Shown: positions 16,193-25,036, counted from the stretch's first letter. The stretch is DNA of 64,000 nucleotides from Brevibacillus gelatini (GCF_003710935.1 NZ_RHHS01000039.1:62001-126000), one strand, 5' to 3'. Numbers and translations are program-made. The notes: a model not told the origin generated them from the letters alone.

Positions 16193-16939
16193 ATGAACTC
16201 GCCTTCTTTTTCGTTGACCATTTCCGGGCCGCCGTTTCAGCTTTTCTCGCTCCCGCATTTGCTGGCGCTCGCCGTTACCTTTTGCCTGCTGCTGCTTTTG
16301 TACCTCTTTCGCCGCCAGTTGCAAGCACCTGCGGCCAAGCGCGCCTTTCGTTATGCTCTGGCTGGCGTGCTGCTCTTGTCCGAGGTAGCGTTTCAGCTCT
16401 GGCATGTGCTCTCGGATAGCTGGTCGGCTGCCTATGCGCTGCCTTTGCAGCTGTGCAGTGTCACGCTCCTGTTGTCTGCCATCATGCTGCTCACCAGAAG
16501 CTACCGTCTGTACGAGATCACTTTTTTTGCCGGGATCGGCGGCGCAGCCCAGGCACTGCTTACACCCGAGCTGTTTTATCCGTTCCCGCACTTTCGTTTT
16601 GTGCATTTTTTTGTCGCCCATGCCGGGATTATTCTCGCCTGCCTGTACATGACGTGGGTGGAAGGGTTTCGCCCGACTTTTCGCTCCGTACTGAAAACGA
16701 TGGGCTTTCTCAATGTGCTTCTGGTCGTCGCGTTCGTCGTCAACGCCTGGACAGGCGGCAACTATCTTTTTGTCTCGCGCAAGCCGGAAAACCCGAGCCT
16801 CATCGACTTTTTGGGGCCGTATCCGTGGTACATCCTCTCGCTGGAAGGGGTTGCTGTCGCGATCTTTTCACTTTTGTACCTGCCGTTTTGGCGAAAAACA
16901 CCCGCATCTGCCCCAACCGCGCGGAATTTGCCTTCCTGA
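16193..16939 (+). CDS. YwaF-type (TIGR02206) integral membrane protein
   Basis: 248 residues; ATG after AGGGAGGACCAG. About seven membrane helices are visible. Conserved parts of the YwaF/TIGR02206 family are LSEVAFQLWHVL, LPLQLCSVTLLLSAIML, RFVHFFVAHAGIILACLYM and FVVNAWTGGNYLFVSRKPEN. The family is common in Bacillales and has no established function. It converges on the LysR gene with a 9-nt gap. Confidence 0.85.
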   Translation: MNSPSFSLTISGPPFQLFSLPHLLALAVTFCLLLLLYLFRRQLQAPAAKRAFRYALAGVLLLSEVAFQLWHVLSDSWSAAYALPLQLCSVTLLLSAIMLLTRSYRLYEITFFAGIGGAAQALLTPELFYPFPHFRFVHFFVAHAGIILACLYMTWVEGFRPTFRSVLKTMGFLNVLLVVAFVVNAWTGGNYLFVSRKPENPSLIDFLGPYPWYILSLEGVAVAIFSLLYLPFWRKTPASAPTARNLPS

Positions 16940-16948
16940 TCTGACCGC

Positions 16949-17824
16949 CTATCCATGCTCGCGCACCCACTCGGTCACTACCTGCAAAAAGCGCCTGGCG
17001 GCAGGAGACTGCTTGCCAAACGATTTCGCTGCCACGCCAAGCGAACGGTAATGCTCGCCCGCGAGCGGGATCATGCGGATATTGGGCGGCAGGCGAAACA
17101 GGATCATTTCCGGCAGGATGCTGATGCCCAAGCCATTTTGCACCATGGCGATAATCGCGTGGTCGTCCCCTACCTCGTACTTGACGCGCGGCTGCAACTG
17201 ATACTGCGCGAGCAGGCGCTGAATGTCGTTGTCGCAGCCTTCCTTTGGCATGATGAACGTTTCCTCTGCCAGGCGGCTCACATGCACCCGCTCTTCCTGA
17301 CAGAGCGGGTGATCGTCTGTGACGAGCAAGTACAATGGATCCTTTTTCAGCGGAATCGTCTCCAGGTCTTCTGTCGTCGGCAACGAGACGAAGCCCATGT
17401 CTACCTCGCCTGCCTGAATCCAGCTCTCGATTCCGTCGTAGTAGCCTTCGAGCAGCTTGACTTCGATTGCGGGATACTGATCCTGAAACCGTTTGAGAAT
17501 ACCCGGCAGCCATTGGGTGGACACACTGGTGAACGTCCCGATCCGCACCGTCCCCACCTCCAGGCCATTGATCGCGTATACCTCCTGCTGCATTCGCTCC
17601 TGCACCCAAAGCATTTCCCGCATGTACGGAAGCAGCCGCTCGCCGTTGCTCGTCAGGCTGATCCCGGAGCGCCCGCGCGTCAGAATCGAGAAGCCGAACT
17701 CCCGCTCCAGACTGGCGAGGGCGTGGCTGATCGCGGATTGCGTCAAGCCGAGAATTTCCCCTGCTTTGGTCAGACTCCCCGATTCGATGACGGTGACAAA
17801 CACCTCGTACTTGGTAAGACTCAC
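16949..17824 (-). CDS. LysR-type transcriptional regulator
   Basis: 291 residues; GTG start 8 nt after GGAGG. The N-terminal winged helix contains FVTVIESGSLTKAGEILGLTQSAISHALASLE, typical of LysR. The effector domain runs from about residue 90 to the end (VRIGTFTSVSTQWLPGILKRF). It is divergent from an EamA transporter across 147 bp, so it probably controls that transporter in response to its substrate. The substrate is not evident. Confidence 0.92.
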   Translation of the reverse strand: MSLTKYEVFVTVIESGSLTKAGEILGLTQSAISHALASLEREFGFSILTRGRSGISLTSNGERLLPYMREMLWVQERMQQEVYAINGLEVGTVRIGTFTSVSTQWLPGILKRFQDQYPAIEVKLLEGYYDGIESWIQAGEVDMGFVSLPTTEDLETIPLKKDPLYLLVTDDHPLCQEERVHVSRLAEETFIMPKEGCDNDIQRLLAQYQLQPRVKYEVGDDHAIIAMVQNGLGISILPEMILFRLPPNIRMIPLAGEHYRSLGVAAKSFGKQSPAARRFLQVVTEWVREHG

Positions 17825-17971
17825 CCGCTCCGCCTCCTTTTTTATTAATTCCTTTCATGAAAAATATGATAAACATTCATTTTTCTTATCCAAACAATAC
17901 TCGTATACTGAGTATTACGCAATACGATTCGTTCATCGTTCGTCTGTTTCATATGTGCAAGGAGGCTGGAC

Positions 17972-18859
17972 ATGAAACCGCAAGTGAAAGCCGATTTGGC
18001 GATGCTGCTCGTTACCCTTTTTTGGGGCTCGTCTTACTTGTTTATGCAAATGGGGCTGAAGGATTTGGAGACCTTCAACCTGATCGCCATCCGCTTTGGC
18101 ATTGCCTTCGTGCTGGCAGCCGCTATTTTTCACAGGCGGCTGCGCGGCACCAGCTGCAAAACGCTCGGTCACGCCTTTGTGCTCGGCACGGTTTTGTTCG
18201 GTGTGTTTGTCACGGTGACAAACGGCGTCAAATCGACCACGGCTTCGCAAGCCGGATTTTTGGTCAGCCTGACGGTCATCTTCGTCCCGCTGCTGTCCAT
18301 CCTGCTGCGCAATCGGCCGGAAAAGCGCGTGTTTGTCGGCGCCGGACTGGCGATGGTCGGGATCGGCCTGTTGTCGCTCAACTCCGAGCTGCGTATCAGC
18401 CAGGGGGATTTGCTGTGCATCGCCGGAGCGCTCTGCTACGCTACGCACATTACCATAACGGGCAGATGGGCTGCGTTTTCCGACACGATCCAGCTTGGCA
18501 TTTACCAGCTCGGCTTTACCGCCTTGCTCGGCCTTTTGTTTTCCTGTTTGTTCGAGTCGCCTGCCCTGCCGCATTCCACAGAAGGCTGGGTCGCCGTACT
18601 CGCGCTCAGCGTCCTGTGCAGCGCGATCGGCTTCGTCGTCCAGACTGTCGCGCAAAAATATACGACACCGACGCATACCGGGCTGATTTTTTCGCTGGAG
18701 CCTGTCTTCGCCGCCCTGTTTGCGTTTTTGTTCGCGGGCGAGACGCTGACGGTGCGCGGGTATATCGGTGCGGCACTCGTCCTGTTGAGCGTGCTGATCG
18801 CGGAAATGGATGTAAGCAAATGGGGGCGGGGCAAGCGGCAGACAGGAGTATCGGCTTGA
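17972..18859 (+). CDS. EamA/DMT-family transporter
   Basis: 295 residues with ten predicted membrane helices in two EamA repeats. Repeat 1 starts LLVTLFWGSSYLFMQMGLKDL; repeat 2 contains LCIAGALCYATHITITGRWA and ends GLIFSLEPVFAALFAFLFAGE. These proteins export or import small metabolites such as amino acids and nucleosides. The start is ATG after AAGGAGGCTGGAC. It forms a divergent pair with the LysR gene; the AT-rich intergenic segment should hold both promoters and the operator. Confidence 0.9.
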   Translation: MKPQVKADLAMLLVTLFWGSSYLFMQMGLKDLETFNLIAIRFGIAFVLAAAIFHRRLRGTSCKTLGHAFVLGTVLFGVFVTVTNGVKSTTASQAGFLVSLTVIFVPLLSILLRNRPEKRVFVGAGLAMVGIGLLSLNSELRISQGDLLCIAGALCYATHITITGRWAAFSDTIQLGIYQLGFTALLGLLFSCLFESPALPHSTEGWVAVLALSVLCSAIGFVVQTVAQKYTTPTHTGLIFSLEPVFAALFAFLFAGETLTVRGYIGAALVLLSVLIAEMDVSKWGRGKRQTGVSA

Positions 18860-18897
18860 CGCAGCAGCTTCGCGCTCCCGGCAAAAATGGCATTATC

Positions 18898-18927
18898 AAA
18901 ACCGGCTCCGTATGCGAAGCCGGTTTT
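18898..18927. terminator. Bidirectional terminator between EamA and amidohydrolase genes
   Basis: AAAACCGGCT pairs perfectly with AGCCGGTTTT across 10 nt, giving A and T runs on both sides. The flanking genes converge. Confidence 0.85.
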
Positions 18928-18940
18928 CTCGTGTTTCTTT

Positions 18941-20539
18941 CTATCTGCTGTAGACGACCTTGCCGCCGATGACGGTCATCACGACCTTTGTATCCAGCAG
19001 CTCATCCGGGTCAATGGCAAACAAATCGCGGGAGTAAACCGTCATGTCCGCGTATTTGCCGCGCGACAGCGTTCCTTTTACGTGCTCTTCGCTGGTGACT
19101 TGTGCTCCGCCCAGCGTAAACAGATGGAGCGCTTCCTCCATCGTCAGCTTTTCCTGGGGGAGATAGCCGTCATGCGTCTCGCCCGGTGCCTTGCGCGTCA
19201 CAGCGGCATGGATGCCAAGCAGCGGATCAATCGGCTCGACTGGCGTATCTGAGCCTGCCGCACATACAATCCCTTTTTTCAGCATCGTTTTCCAAATATA
19301 CGAATGCTGGATGCGTTCTTCGCCCACCCGGTCGATCACCCACGGGAAGTCGGCGGCGAGAAAACGCGGCTGGATGTCGGCGATCCGGTTGGGATGGTTC
19401 AGCCGCTCAAGCAAATCCGGGCGCAAAATCTGCGTGTGAATCAGCCGGTCGCGATAGGCTACAGCCGGGAACTGGTCGAGGCTGTCGAGCACCATTTCCA
19501 GCGCCTTGTCGCCAATCGTATGTACGGCAATCGGCATGCCCAGCTCGCGTGCTTGCCGCACCAGCCCGGTCAGTTCCTCCTGCTCGTGCACCGGATAGCC
19601 GCTCGTCGTCGGATCGTCCGCATACGGCGCGGACAAGTAAGCGGTTCTGCGGCCCAATGCCCCGTCTGCAAAAATTTTCACAGCCCCAATCTGCACGTGG
19701 CTGTTGCCGTAGCCCGCCGTCATATTTAAATCGCGCAGCTCGTGCATGTGCGGGTAGTAGACCAGCAAATGGCAGCGCAGCCCAAGCCCCTCCCCGTTGA
19801 CCAGTTCGTCGTACAGCCGATACGTCTGCGCAAGCCCGTTCAGCTCGCGCAAGTCTTCGGTATGCGCACCTGTCAGGCCATGCTCCAGCGCGTAGCGAAT
19901 CGAGCTGCGCAAGCTGTTTTTCAGCGTCTCGTAGCCAGGCTTCGGGAGGTGCTTCGTAATCAGGTTGGACGCCGTCTCCAAAAGCATGCCTGTCGGTTTG
20001 CCTGTGACCGCATCGCGCACGATCACGCCTCCGGCCGGAACCTCGATGTCCGGGTGGTAGCCGCACAGCTCCAGCGCTTTGGAGTTGACCAGGTTCGCAT
20101 GTCCGCAAATGCGCGGCAAAAAAATCGGGCAATGCGGCGCAGCTGCGTCCAGCTCCTCGATGGTCGGGATGCCGCCGCCGTCGACAAACAGGTTTTCATC
20201 CCAGCCAAAGCCTTGTATCCATTCATTCTCAGCCGTTTGCTCCGCTCTTTGCCGGATGAGGGCCAGCATCTCGCCCTTGGAGCGCGCTGTCCGCAAGTCG
20301 AGCTGCAAAAAGGTCAGCCCCAGCCAGCCAAGATGCAGGTGGCTGTCAATCAGTCCCGGTGTCGCCGTGCTGCCCTGCAAATCAATCACCTGCGCGTCAC
20401 TTCGCCCGTACTGCAGCAGCATGTCCGCGCTGCTGCCCAGATCATGCACCAGCCCGTCCCGCACGACAACGGCCTCCACAAACAAATGTCTCGAATCCCC
20501 CGTGTAGATGCGCCCGTTTTTGAAAATGGTCGTCGCCAT
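18941..20539 (-). CDS. YtcJ-like metal-dependent amidohydrolase
   Basis: 532 residues, amidohydrolase family 3. The metal-binding HxH is in LIDSHLHLGWLG near residue 68. Other conserved parts are GWDENLF, FLPRICGHANLVNSKAL, AVHTIGDKALEMVLD and CAAGSDTPVEPIDPLLGIHAAV. YtcJ-type enzymes hydrolyse amide-like bonds; the physiological substrate is unknown. The ATG follows AAGGGGGTACCGAT. It is divergent from an MFS transporter. Confidence 0.88.
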   Translation of the reverse strand: MATTIFKNGRIYTGDSRHLFVEAVVVRDGLVHDLGSSADMLLQYGRSDAQVIDLQGSTATPGLIDSHLHLGWLGLTFLQLDLRTARSKGEMLALIRQRAEQTAENEWIQGFGWDENLFVDGGGIPTIEELDAAAPHCPIFLPRICGHANLVNSKALELCGYHPDIEVPAGGVIVRDAVTGKPTGMLLETASNLITKHLPKPGYETLKNSLRSSIRYALEHGLTGAHTEDLRELNGLAQTYRLYDELVNGEGLGLRCHLLVYYPHMHELRDLNMTAGYGNSHVQIGAVKIFADGALGRRTAYLSAPYADDPTTSGYPVHEQEELTGLVRQARELGMPIAVHTIGDKALEMVLDSLDQFPAVAYRDRLIHTQILRPDLLERLNHPNRIADIQPRFLAADFPWVIDRVGEERIQHSYIWKTMLKKGIVCAAGSDTPVEPIDPLLGIHAAVTRKAPGETHDGYLPQEKLTMEEALHLFTLGGAQVTSEEHVKGTLSRGKYADMTVYSRDLFAIDPDELLDTKVVMTVIGGKVVYSR

Positions 20540-20744
20540 ATCGGTACCCCCTTGTGAATTGCGCTCCTTCGCTTTCCCCTCTCCTTATTTGTTTGCCAGT
20601 GACCTTTTTCCTTCCGATTCTGAAAAAAACTTCGGCTTTCCGCTGCTTGACAGGAAAAATATGGTACTTTCTTCACACCCTGTTGAAAGCTTTCCAGGTG
20701 GGGCACGTTATGTTCATGGCCCACTAACGAAGCGGGGTGATCGT

Positions 20745-22052
20745 ATGCAGCAACGAACGAAGAACCGCCTTCCTTCCCTTTTCCAGCCGCAAAACAACGG
20801 CTTTGTGAAATCGGCGGGCACTGCCTCTTTCGAACAGCACAAACCGGGGGAGCTGGACAGCCAGGCCCGGCTCCTGCTGCTTGTGAACGGACTGTTCATC
20901 GCCGCCAGCTCGCTCTCCGGCACGTTCGTGAACGTCTATTTATGGAAGGTAAAAAGTCAGTTTGCGCCCATCGCCTGGTTCACATTCGCTACCCATCTGG
21001 CTGGCGCCCTGACCTTCTGGATCGCGGGCGCCTACGTCAAACGGTTCAATAAAATGAACATCCTGCGCGCAGGGATGGCCGGCTCGGCCCTTTTTTACAT
21101 GCTCGTTCTTCTGGCAGGGCCTGCGGCTATCTCGTACGCTGTCCCGCTCGGACTGGTGCAAGGGATGGCGGTCGGCTTTTTTTGGCTTGCCTTCAATGTC
21201 GTCTACTTCGAGATTACCGAACCGGACAACCGCGACCGTTTCAACGGCTGGGCAGGCTTGCTCGCTTCTCTTGGCGGCATGCTCGCTCCGTGGCTGTCGG
21301 GCTGGCTCATTTCCCGGCTGCCTGGCAGCAGTGGCTACCGCCTGATCTTCGCCTTGTCGCTTGCTTTGTTTGTCGTCGGCGGCATCATCAGCTTTTTTCT
21401 AAAAAAGCGCCAATCGGAAGGGATGTACGCCTGGGGCTTTTCCTTTCGCTGTCTGCGCGAGGAACCAAAGTGGCGCTGGGCGTCTGCGGCTCTGGCCGCG
21501 CAAGGGATGCGCGAGGGAGTATTTGGCTTTCTCATCGGGCTGTTCGTGTACATTGCCACCAAAAGCGAGATGACGCTCGGCAACTTCTGGCTGATTACAT
21601 CCGCGGTCGGGCTGTTCAGCTACTTTGCCGCGGCCAAATGGTACGCTCCGCGCTACCGCAAATGGGGCATGCTCATCGGCGCGATTGTGATGTCGGGCAT
21701 CCTGCTCCTGTTTTTCTGGCAGGTGAGCTATGTGACGCTGCTTGTTTTCGGAATTGCCGTCTCGATTGCCTATCCGCTTTTTTCGATGCCGATGATTTCG
21801 ACCGTCTTTGACTTGATCGGCACGAATGAACAAAGTGCGCGCAACCGGGTGGAATACGTCGTCCTGCGCGAGTTTGCGCTCGATGTCGGCAGGCTGGCGG
21901 GAATATCGCTGTTTCTGTTGGTCACTTCGATCAGCGTCTCTTCGTTCACGCTGAACTGGCTGGTGTTCGCCATCGGTATCGGGCCGCTGATCGCCTGGCT
22001 GTGCATGACCAGGCTGTTTTCTTCCATGAACGGCAAGCAAAGCCGCACGTAG
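20745..22052 (+). CDS. MFS transporter
   Basis: 435 residues from the ATG after GCGGGGTGATCGT; the upstream open frame has no ribosome binding site and codes for no recognisable protein. The N-terminal 45 residues are soluble. Helices begin at ARLLLLVNGLFIAASSLSGTFVNVYLWKV, and twelve membrane segments in total are plausible. NDRFNGWAGLLASLGGMLAPWLSGWL-type central segments (seen as DRFNGWAGLLASLGGML) fit an MFS exporter. Substrate is unknown. Confidence 0.85.
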   Translation: MQQRTKNRLPSLFQPQNNGFVKSAGTASFEQHKPGELDSQARLLLLVNGLFIAASSLSGTFVNVYLWKVKSQFAPIAWFTFATHLAGALTFWIAGAYVKRFNKMNILRAGMAGSALFYMLVLLAGPAAISYAVPLGLVQGMAVGFFWLAFNVVYFEITEPDNRDRFNGWAGLLASLGGMLAPWLSGWLISRLPGSSGYRLIFALSLALFVVGGIISFFLKKRQSEGMYAWGFSFRCLREEPKWRWASAALAAQGMREGVFGFLIGLFVYIATKSEMTLGNFWLITSAVGLFSYFAAAKWYAPRYRKWGMLIGAIVMSGILLLFFWQVSYVTLLVFGIAVSIAYPLFSMPMISTVFDLIGTNEQSARNRVEYVVLREFALDVGRLAGISLFLLVTSISVSSFTLNWLVFAIGIGPLIAWLCMTRLFSSMNGKQSRT

Positions 22053-22160
22053 GCTATCGGCGATTCGCTCTCGGCAAAAGGCGCGGAGGCACTTGCTTCG
22101 CGCGGCGACCAGCCCGCGCATGAGAACGCTCTGTTTGTTTTTGGAAGCCTTCCCTGGATG

Positions 22161-22192
22161 AACCCGCCTGGACATTCGCGTCAGACGGGTTT
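22161..22192 (+). terminator. Terminator after the MFS gene
   Basis: AACCCGCCTG pairs with CAGACGGGTT (one mismatch) around a GACATTCGCGT loop, then TTG. It is 108 nt past the MFS stop. Confidence 0.6.
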
Positions 22193-22221
22193 GTCCTCGT
22201 TTGTTCCCGGACCCCAAGTAC

Positions 22222-22266
22222 AAAAAAACCTTTCCCACCCGAAAATGCACCGGGCAGAAAAGGTTT
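22222..22266 (-). terminator. Terminator after the 104-residue hypothetical gene
   Basis: On the minus strand, AAACCTTT pairs with AAAGGTTT and an inner CCCG pairs with CGGG, followed by seven T residues. It lies 17 nt past the stop. Confidence 0.8.
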
Positions 22267-22282
22267 CGTCCGTTCGCTGCGA

Positions 22283-22597
22283 TCACGCAGTCGTTGTCTT
22301 GTCTTTTGCTTTTGGCTTGGTCACGATGTGGTGACCGAGCGGCAAACCGCGCTGTTCCAGCTCATCTGCTGTCACAATGTGGAGCGTTTCGCTCTTGCAG
22401 GGCATGGGCATCAATCCGCCCAAAGGACTCATTACCCGTCCGATCGTGTCCGTCTCAATCAGCACGTACAAGCCTTTTTCCTCCAACTGCTGAAGAAAAT
22501 CTCCCCAACACTTGGAAGTGATTTGTTCGGCGTGCCTGGTGAACATGACACCCATTTCTTTTGCTTGCATGTAAAATCCACTGTTCCTCTCCATCAT
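22283..22597 (-). CDS. Hypothetical protein, 104 residues
   Basis: I do not recognise the family. The sequence has a helix (HAEQITSKCWGDFLQQLEEKG), a beta segment (LYVLIETDTIGRVMSPLGG) and LHIVTADELEQRGLPLGHHI. The start is uncertain: the tandem ATG at 22597 lacks a clear ribosome binding site, whereas GGAGAGG lies 15 nt before an in-frame ATG at 22570. A good terminator follows. It is probably a soluble cytosolic protein. Confidence 0.65.
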   Translation of the reverse strand: MMERNSGFYMQAKEMGVMFTRHAEQITSKCWGDFLQQLEEKGLYVLIETDTIGRVMSPLGGLMPMPCKSETLHIVTADELEQRGLPLGHHIVTKPKAKDKTTTA

Positions 22598-22665
22598 ATA
22601 TCTGCTTTAAATAAGATATTCTAACAATACAAGGAAACAATCTGTTCTGGCAAAAAGTGTTTCAG

Positions 22666-22706
22666 TCAAAAAAAGACGAAAAACGGTTGTTTTCGACCGC
22701 TTTTCG
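22666..22706 (-). terminator. Terminator ending the polymerase-YolD transcription unit
   Basis: On the minus strand, CGAAAAGCGGT pairs with ACCGTTTTTCG (one bulge) and CGTCTTTTTTT follows. It starts 3 nt past the stop of the Lys-rich small ORF, which supports that ORF. Confidence 0.75.
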
Positions 22707-22708
22707 TT

Positions 22709-22843
22709 TCAGGAATCGCGCCGCTTTTTCACACACACCGTTTCAGCGCGGCACGCTGTTTTTTGCAGCTTGCCTTTTTTCCGAGAGCTTTTTTTTTTGC
22801 TTCCTCGATAGCGGCTCGCCTGCTTGCCCAGTGCAACGTTCAT
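22709..22843 (-). CDS. Small Lys/Arg-rich protein, 44 residues
   Basis: ATG follows AAAGGAGTGC. The product is very basic: KQASRYRGSKKKSSRKKGKL sits in the middle and the C-terminus is CVKKRRDS. The stop is 3 nt before a strong terminator, and the ORF lies 62 nt downstream of the YolD gene on the same strand, so it may be the last gene of the SOS cassette. A run of ten A residues encodes the Lys stretch, a site prone to slippage. The short ribosome-binding-site spacing lowers confidence. No family is recognised; the composition suits nucleic-acid binding. Confidence 0.45.
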   Translation of the reverse strand: MNVALGKQASRYRGSKKKSSRKKGKLQKTACRAETVCVKKRRDS

Positions 22844-22905
22844 GCACTCCTTTGTCTTTTGCCTGCAGGGTGCCCGGCCAGACCGTCGCGCATGAATGGT
22901 TGGTT

Positions 22906-23256
22906 TTAGAAAGGCGCTGCCAGCTCTGCATGCAGCAAACAGGCAAACGAAAGCCAGTGCATCTCCGATCCTGCCCGCAGCTTCAATCGCCGCGCTGCCT
23001 GATCGATGTGCACGACCTGTGCCGACAAGCGGCGCGGCGCCTGTCCGTCATAGTACGTCAACGTCAAAACGCTCTTTGTCTGGAACGCCTGCCATACCAG
23101 CTCGCTCAGCGCTCCCAGCTGCTCCTGGTCCAGCTCAGGCGGCACGTAGCGGTTCTCCTTTTCCTTCATGCGCACATACATTTCCCGATGCTCCGGCAAC
23201 ACAAACCGGCTCGTGGCAAACAAATTTTCCTTTTTGGATACGCGTGTCTCTCTCAT
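22906..23256 (-). CDS. YolD-like protein
   Basis: 116 residues; start ATG after AAGGAGAGAAGCGAGC, overlapping the upstream stop as ATGA. YolD signature parts are FVLPEHREMYVRMKEKENRYVPPELDQEQLGALSELVWQAF (seen in pieces) and VLTLTYYDGQAPRRLSAQVV. YolD proteins are encoded beside Y-family polymerases (UvrX, YqjW) in Bacillales plasmids, phages and chromosomes, and may modulate the polymerase. It is the third gene of the LexA-controlled unit. Confidence 0.88.
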   Translation of the reverse strand: MRETRVSKKENLFATSRFVLPEHREMYVRMKEKENRYVPPELDQEQLGALSELVWQAFQTKSVLTLTYYDGQAPRRLSAQVVHIDQAARRLKLRAGSEMHWLSFACLLHAELAAPF

Positions 23257-23633
23257 GCTCGCTTCTCTCCTTGGTGATGATCTCGTACCCATGCGCCGAC
23301 AAGCTCCTGGCACTCGGCGCGCAGCACCTCAATGATATAGCTCGCTTCCCGCAAGTACCCGCGCTGTCGGTAATGAACCACGTACGCATAGTCCTCGCGG
23401 CGGGCGCTGACAATCGTGCAGCCGAGCTGCCGCAAATGGCGGCGCAATTGATGGTGCTGGCGCTCTGCCCAGCGCGAAAGCTCCAGCAGCACCTCCAGAT
23501 AAGACAGCTTCAGCGGCACAAGCCGCATCTGCTCCACGTCCACCATAACCGCGCGAAACAGAATGCCAAACAAAATATATTGGCGCACCAGCTCCTGTTC
23601 CTTCGCTTCTCCTGGGGCAATCGGCTCCGTCAC
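23253..23633 (-). CDS. Hypothetical protein between the Y-family polymerase and YolD
   Basis: 126 residues, mostly helical with many Arg and Tyr residues (LSYLEVLLELSRWAERQHHQL, RRHLRQLGCTIVSARREDYAYVVHYRQRGY). It overlaps the polymerase stop and the YolD start by 4 nt each (ATGA), so the three genes are tightly coupled. I do not recognise a family. B. subtilis uvrX-yolD and yqjW-yqjX pairs lack such a gene. It probably works in the same mutagenic or damage-tolerance process. Confidence 0.8.
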   Translation of the reverse strand: MTEPIAPGEAKEQELVRQYILFGILFRAVMVDVEQMRLVPLKLSYLEVLLELSRWAERQHHQLRRHLRQLGCTIVSARREDYAYVVHYRQRGYLREASYIIEVLRAECQELVGAWVRDHHQGEKRA

Positions 23634-24874
23634 TTGTAATGCCCTCCGATCTTGCGCGCCCGCTCCCTGGCCTGCCCGGCCTCCAACGCCGAAGCCGCCC
23701 GCAGGATCGCATCCGGGCCAAACCGCGCCCGAATATCGTCCATCGCCTGGGCAAGCGAGCGCCGCTTGGGCGTGTCGGTAAACAAATTCAACTGCACGAC
23801 ATTGTCAGGAACGAGCTGCCCTAACGTGACGCCAATGCTGCGCACAGGTCCCCCTGTCCAGTGCCGGTCAAACAGACAGCAAGCCGCTTCGTACAGCGCC
23901 ATGGCATCATTCGTCGCTTCCGCAAGCTTCATCTGCCGCCCAAAGCCTTCTTCCGGCGCCAGATTCGCGCCGCGACAGCCGACGGAGAGCACCTGGCCCA
24001 TCCGTTCTTTTTGCCGTGCCCGCCGACACACTTCTTCGCACAGCTCCAGCAGCACGACCTTGATTTCTTTTGCGGTATGGTAATCGCGCGGCAATGTCAT
24101 ATGGTGGCCGATGCCTTTTTGTGTCACGTATTCGTTCAGGGAAACAGGCGAGTCATCCATCCCGTGCGCTGTGCGCCACAGCACCTCGCCATTCACGCCC
24201 CAGTGGCGGATGAGCACGGCAGGCCTGAGCGCGGCCAGCTGGCCGATCTGATAGATGCCCATCCGATGAAAATGGCGCTTCATGCGGGAGCCTACCCCGA
24301 ACAATTTTTCGATGGGCAGTCGCCACAGCGTATCGGCAAGCTGTTCCCGCTTGAGCCAAAATACCCCTGTTTCCTGCTTCTTGGCAAAATTGTCACAGGC
24401 CATTTTCGCCAGTACCTTGTTCTCCCCGATTCCGACCCGGCAGTTGATCCCCGTCTCCAGCCAGACACGCTGCCGAATCTCGGCAGCCAGTTGCAACGGA
24501 TCGTTGCCAAACAGGTGGATGCTGCCTGTCACGTCGAGAAACTGCTCGTCGATCGAGTACGGCTCCACCTGATCGGTAAACGACTGGAAGATGCGCGTAA
24601 TATCCAGCGCCACCTGGAGGTAATGCTCCATGCGCGGGCGCACCACCACGAGCTGCCGGCATTTTTGCTGCGCCTGCCACAGCGCTTCTGCTGTCACCAC
24701 TCCGTATGCTTTCGCAAGCGGACATGCGGCCAGCACTACGCCGCTGCGCCGCTGCGGATCTCCGGCGACCACAATCGGCTGATTCCTGAGCGCCGGGTTC
24801 TCCGCTTTTTCGATGCTGGCGTAAAAACTTTGCATATCGATCAAAAAAATGATCCTTTTGTTCGCCTTGGGCAT
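23630..24874 (-). CDS. Y-family DNA polymerase (UvrX/UmuC type)
   Basis: 414 residues from the ATG after GGGGATGATGGTG; an upstream ATG at 24910 lies in the operator region and lacks a ribosome binding site. Catalytic carboxylates lie in FLIDMQSFYASIEKAENP (Asp near residue 12) and in YSIDEQFLDVTG. The helix-hairpin segment is KLFGVGSRMKRHFHRMGI, and the little-finger domain runs from about 230 to 345. These polymerases replicate across lesions with low fidelity. Three LexA-like palindromes lie upstream, so SOS induction is expected. It heads the cassette with an unknown gene and YolD. Confidence 0.92.
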   Translation of the reverse strand: MPKANKRIIFLIDMQSFYASIEKAENPALRNQPIVVAGDPQRRSGVVLAACPLAKAYGVVTAEALWQAQQKCRQLVVVRPRMEHYLQVALDITRIFQSFTDQVEPYSIDEQFLDVTGSIHLFGNDPLQLAAEIRQRVWLETGINCRVGIGENKVLAKMACDNFAKKQETGVFWLKREQLADTLWRLPIEKLFGVGSRMKRHFHRMGIYQIGQLAALRPAVLIRHWGVNGEVLWRTAHGMDDSPVSLNEYVTQKGIGHHMTLPRDYHTAKEIKVVLLELCEEVCRRARQKERMGQVLSVGCRGANLAPEEGFGRQMKLAEATNDAMALYEAACCLFDRHWTGGPVRSIGVTLGQLVPDNVVQLNLFTDTPKRRSLAQAMDDIRARFGPDAILRAASALEAGQARERARKIGGHYK

Positions 24875-24894
24875 CACCATCATCCCCTGAATAA

Positions 24895-24946
24895 GAACTT
24901 GTGTTCTCATTTGAACTTTGTTCTTATTATAGCAAACGTATGTTCG
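24895..24946 (-). promoter_or_regulatory. LexA-type SOS promoter with three GAAC/GTTC palindromes
   Basis: Read on the minus strand, CGAACATACGTTTG (24933-24946) matches the Bacillus LexA consensus except at the last base. It sits directly upstream of a perfect -10 TATAAT (24926-24931). Two more palindromes follow in the leader: GAACAAAGTTC (24913-24923, 3-nt centre) and GAACACAAGTTC (24895-24906, 4-nt centre). The -35 region is weak (TATAAA). Confidence 0.8.
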
Positions 24947-25002
24947 TTTTTATACCTGTCCGCCTGAAAAAAATACATGGTAATTCCTTCCGAAAAAGAC
25001 AA

Positions 25003-25036
25003 GCACACGCTGGCACGTATTTGGCCGAGCGTGTGC
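25003..25036 (-). terminator. Terminator after the AraC-type regulator
   Basis: GCACACGCT pairs perfectly with AGCGTGTGC around a 16-nt loop, followed by TTGTCTTTTT on the minus strand. Confidence 0.8.
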
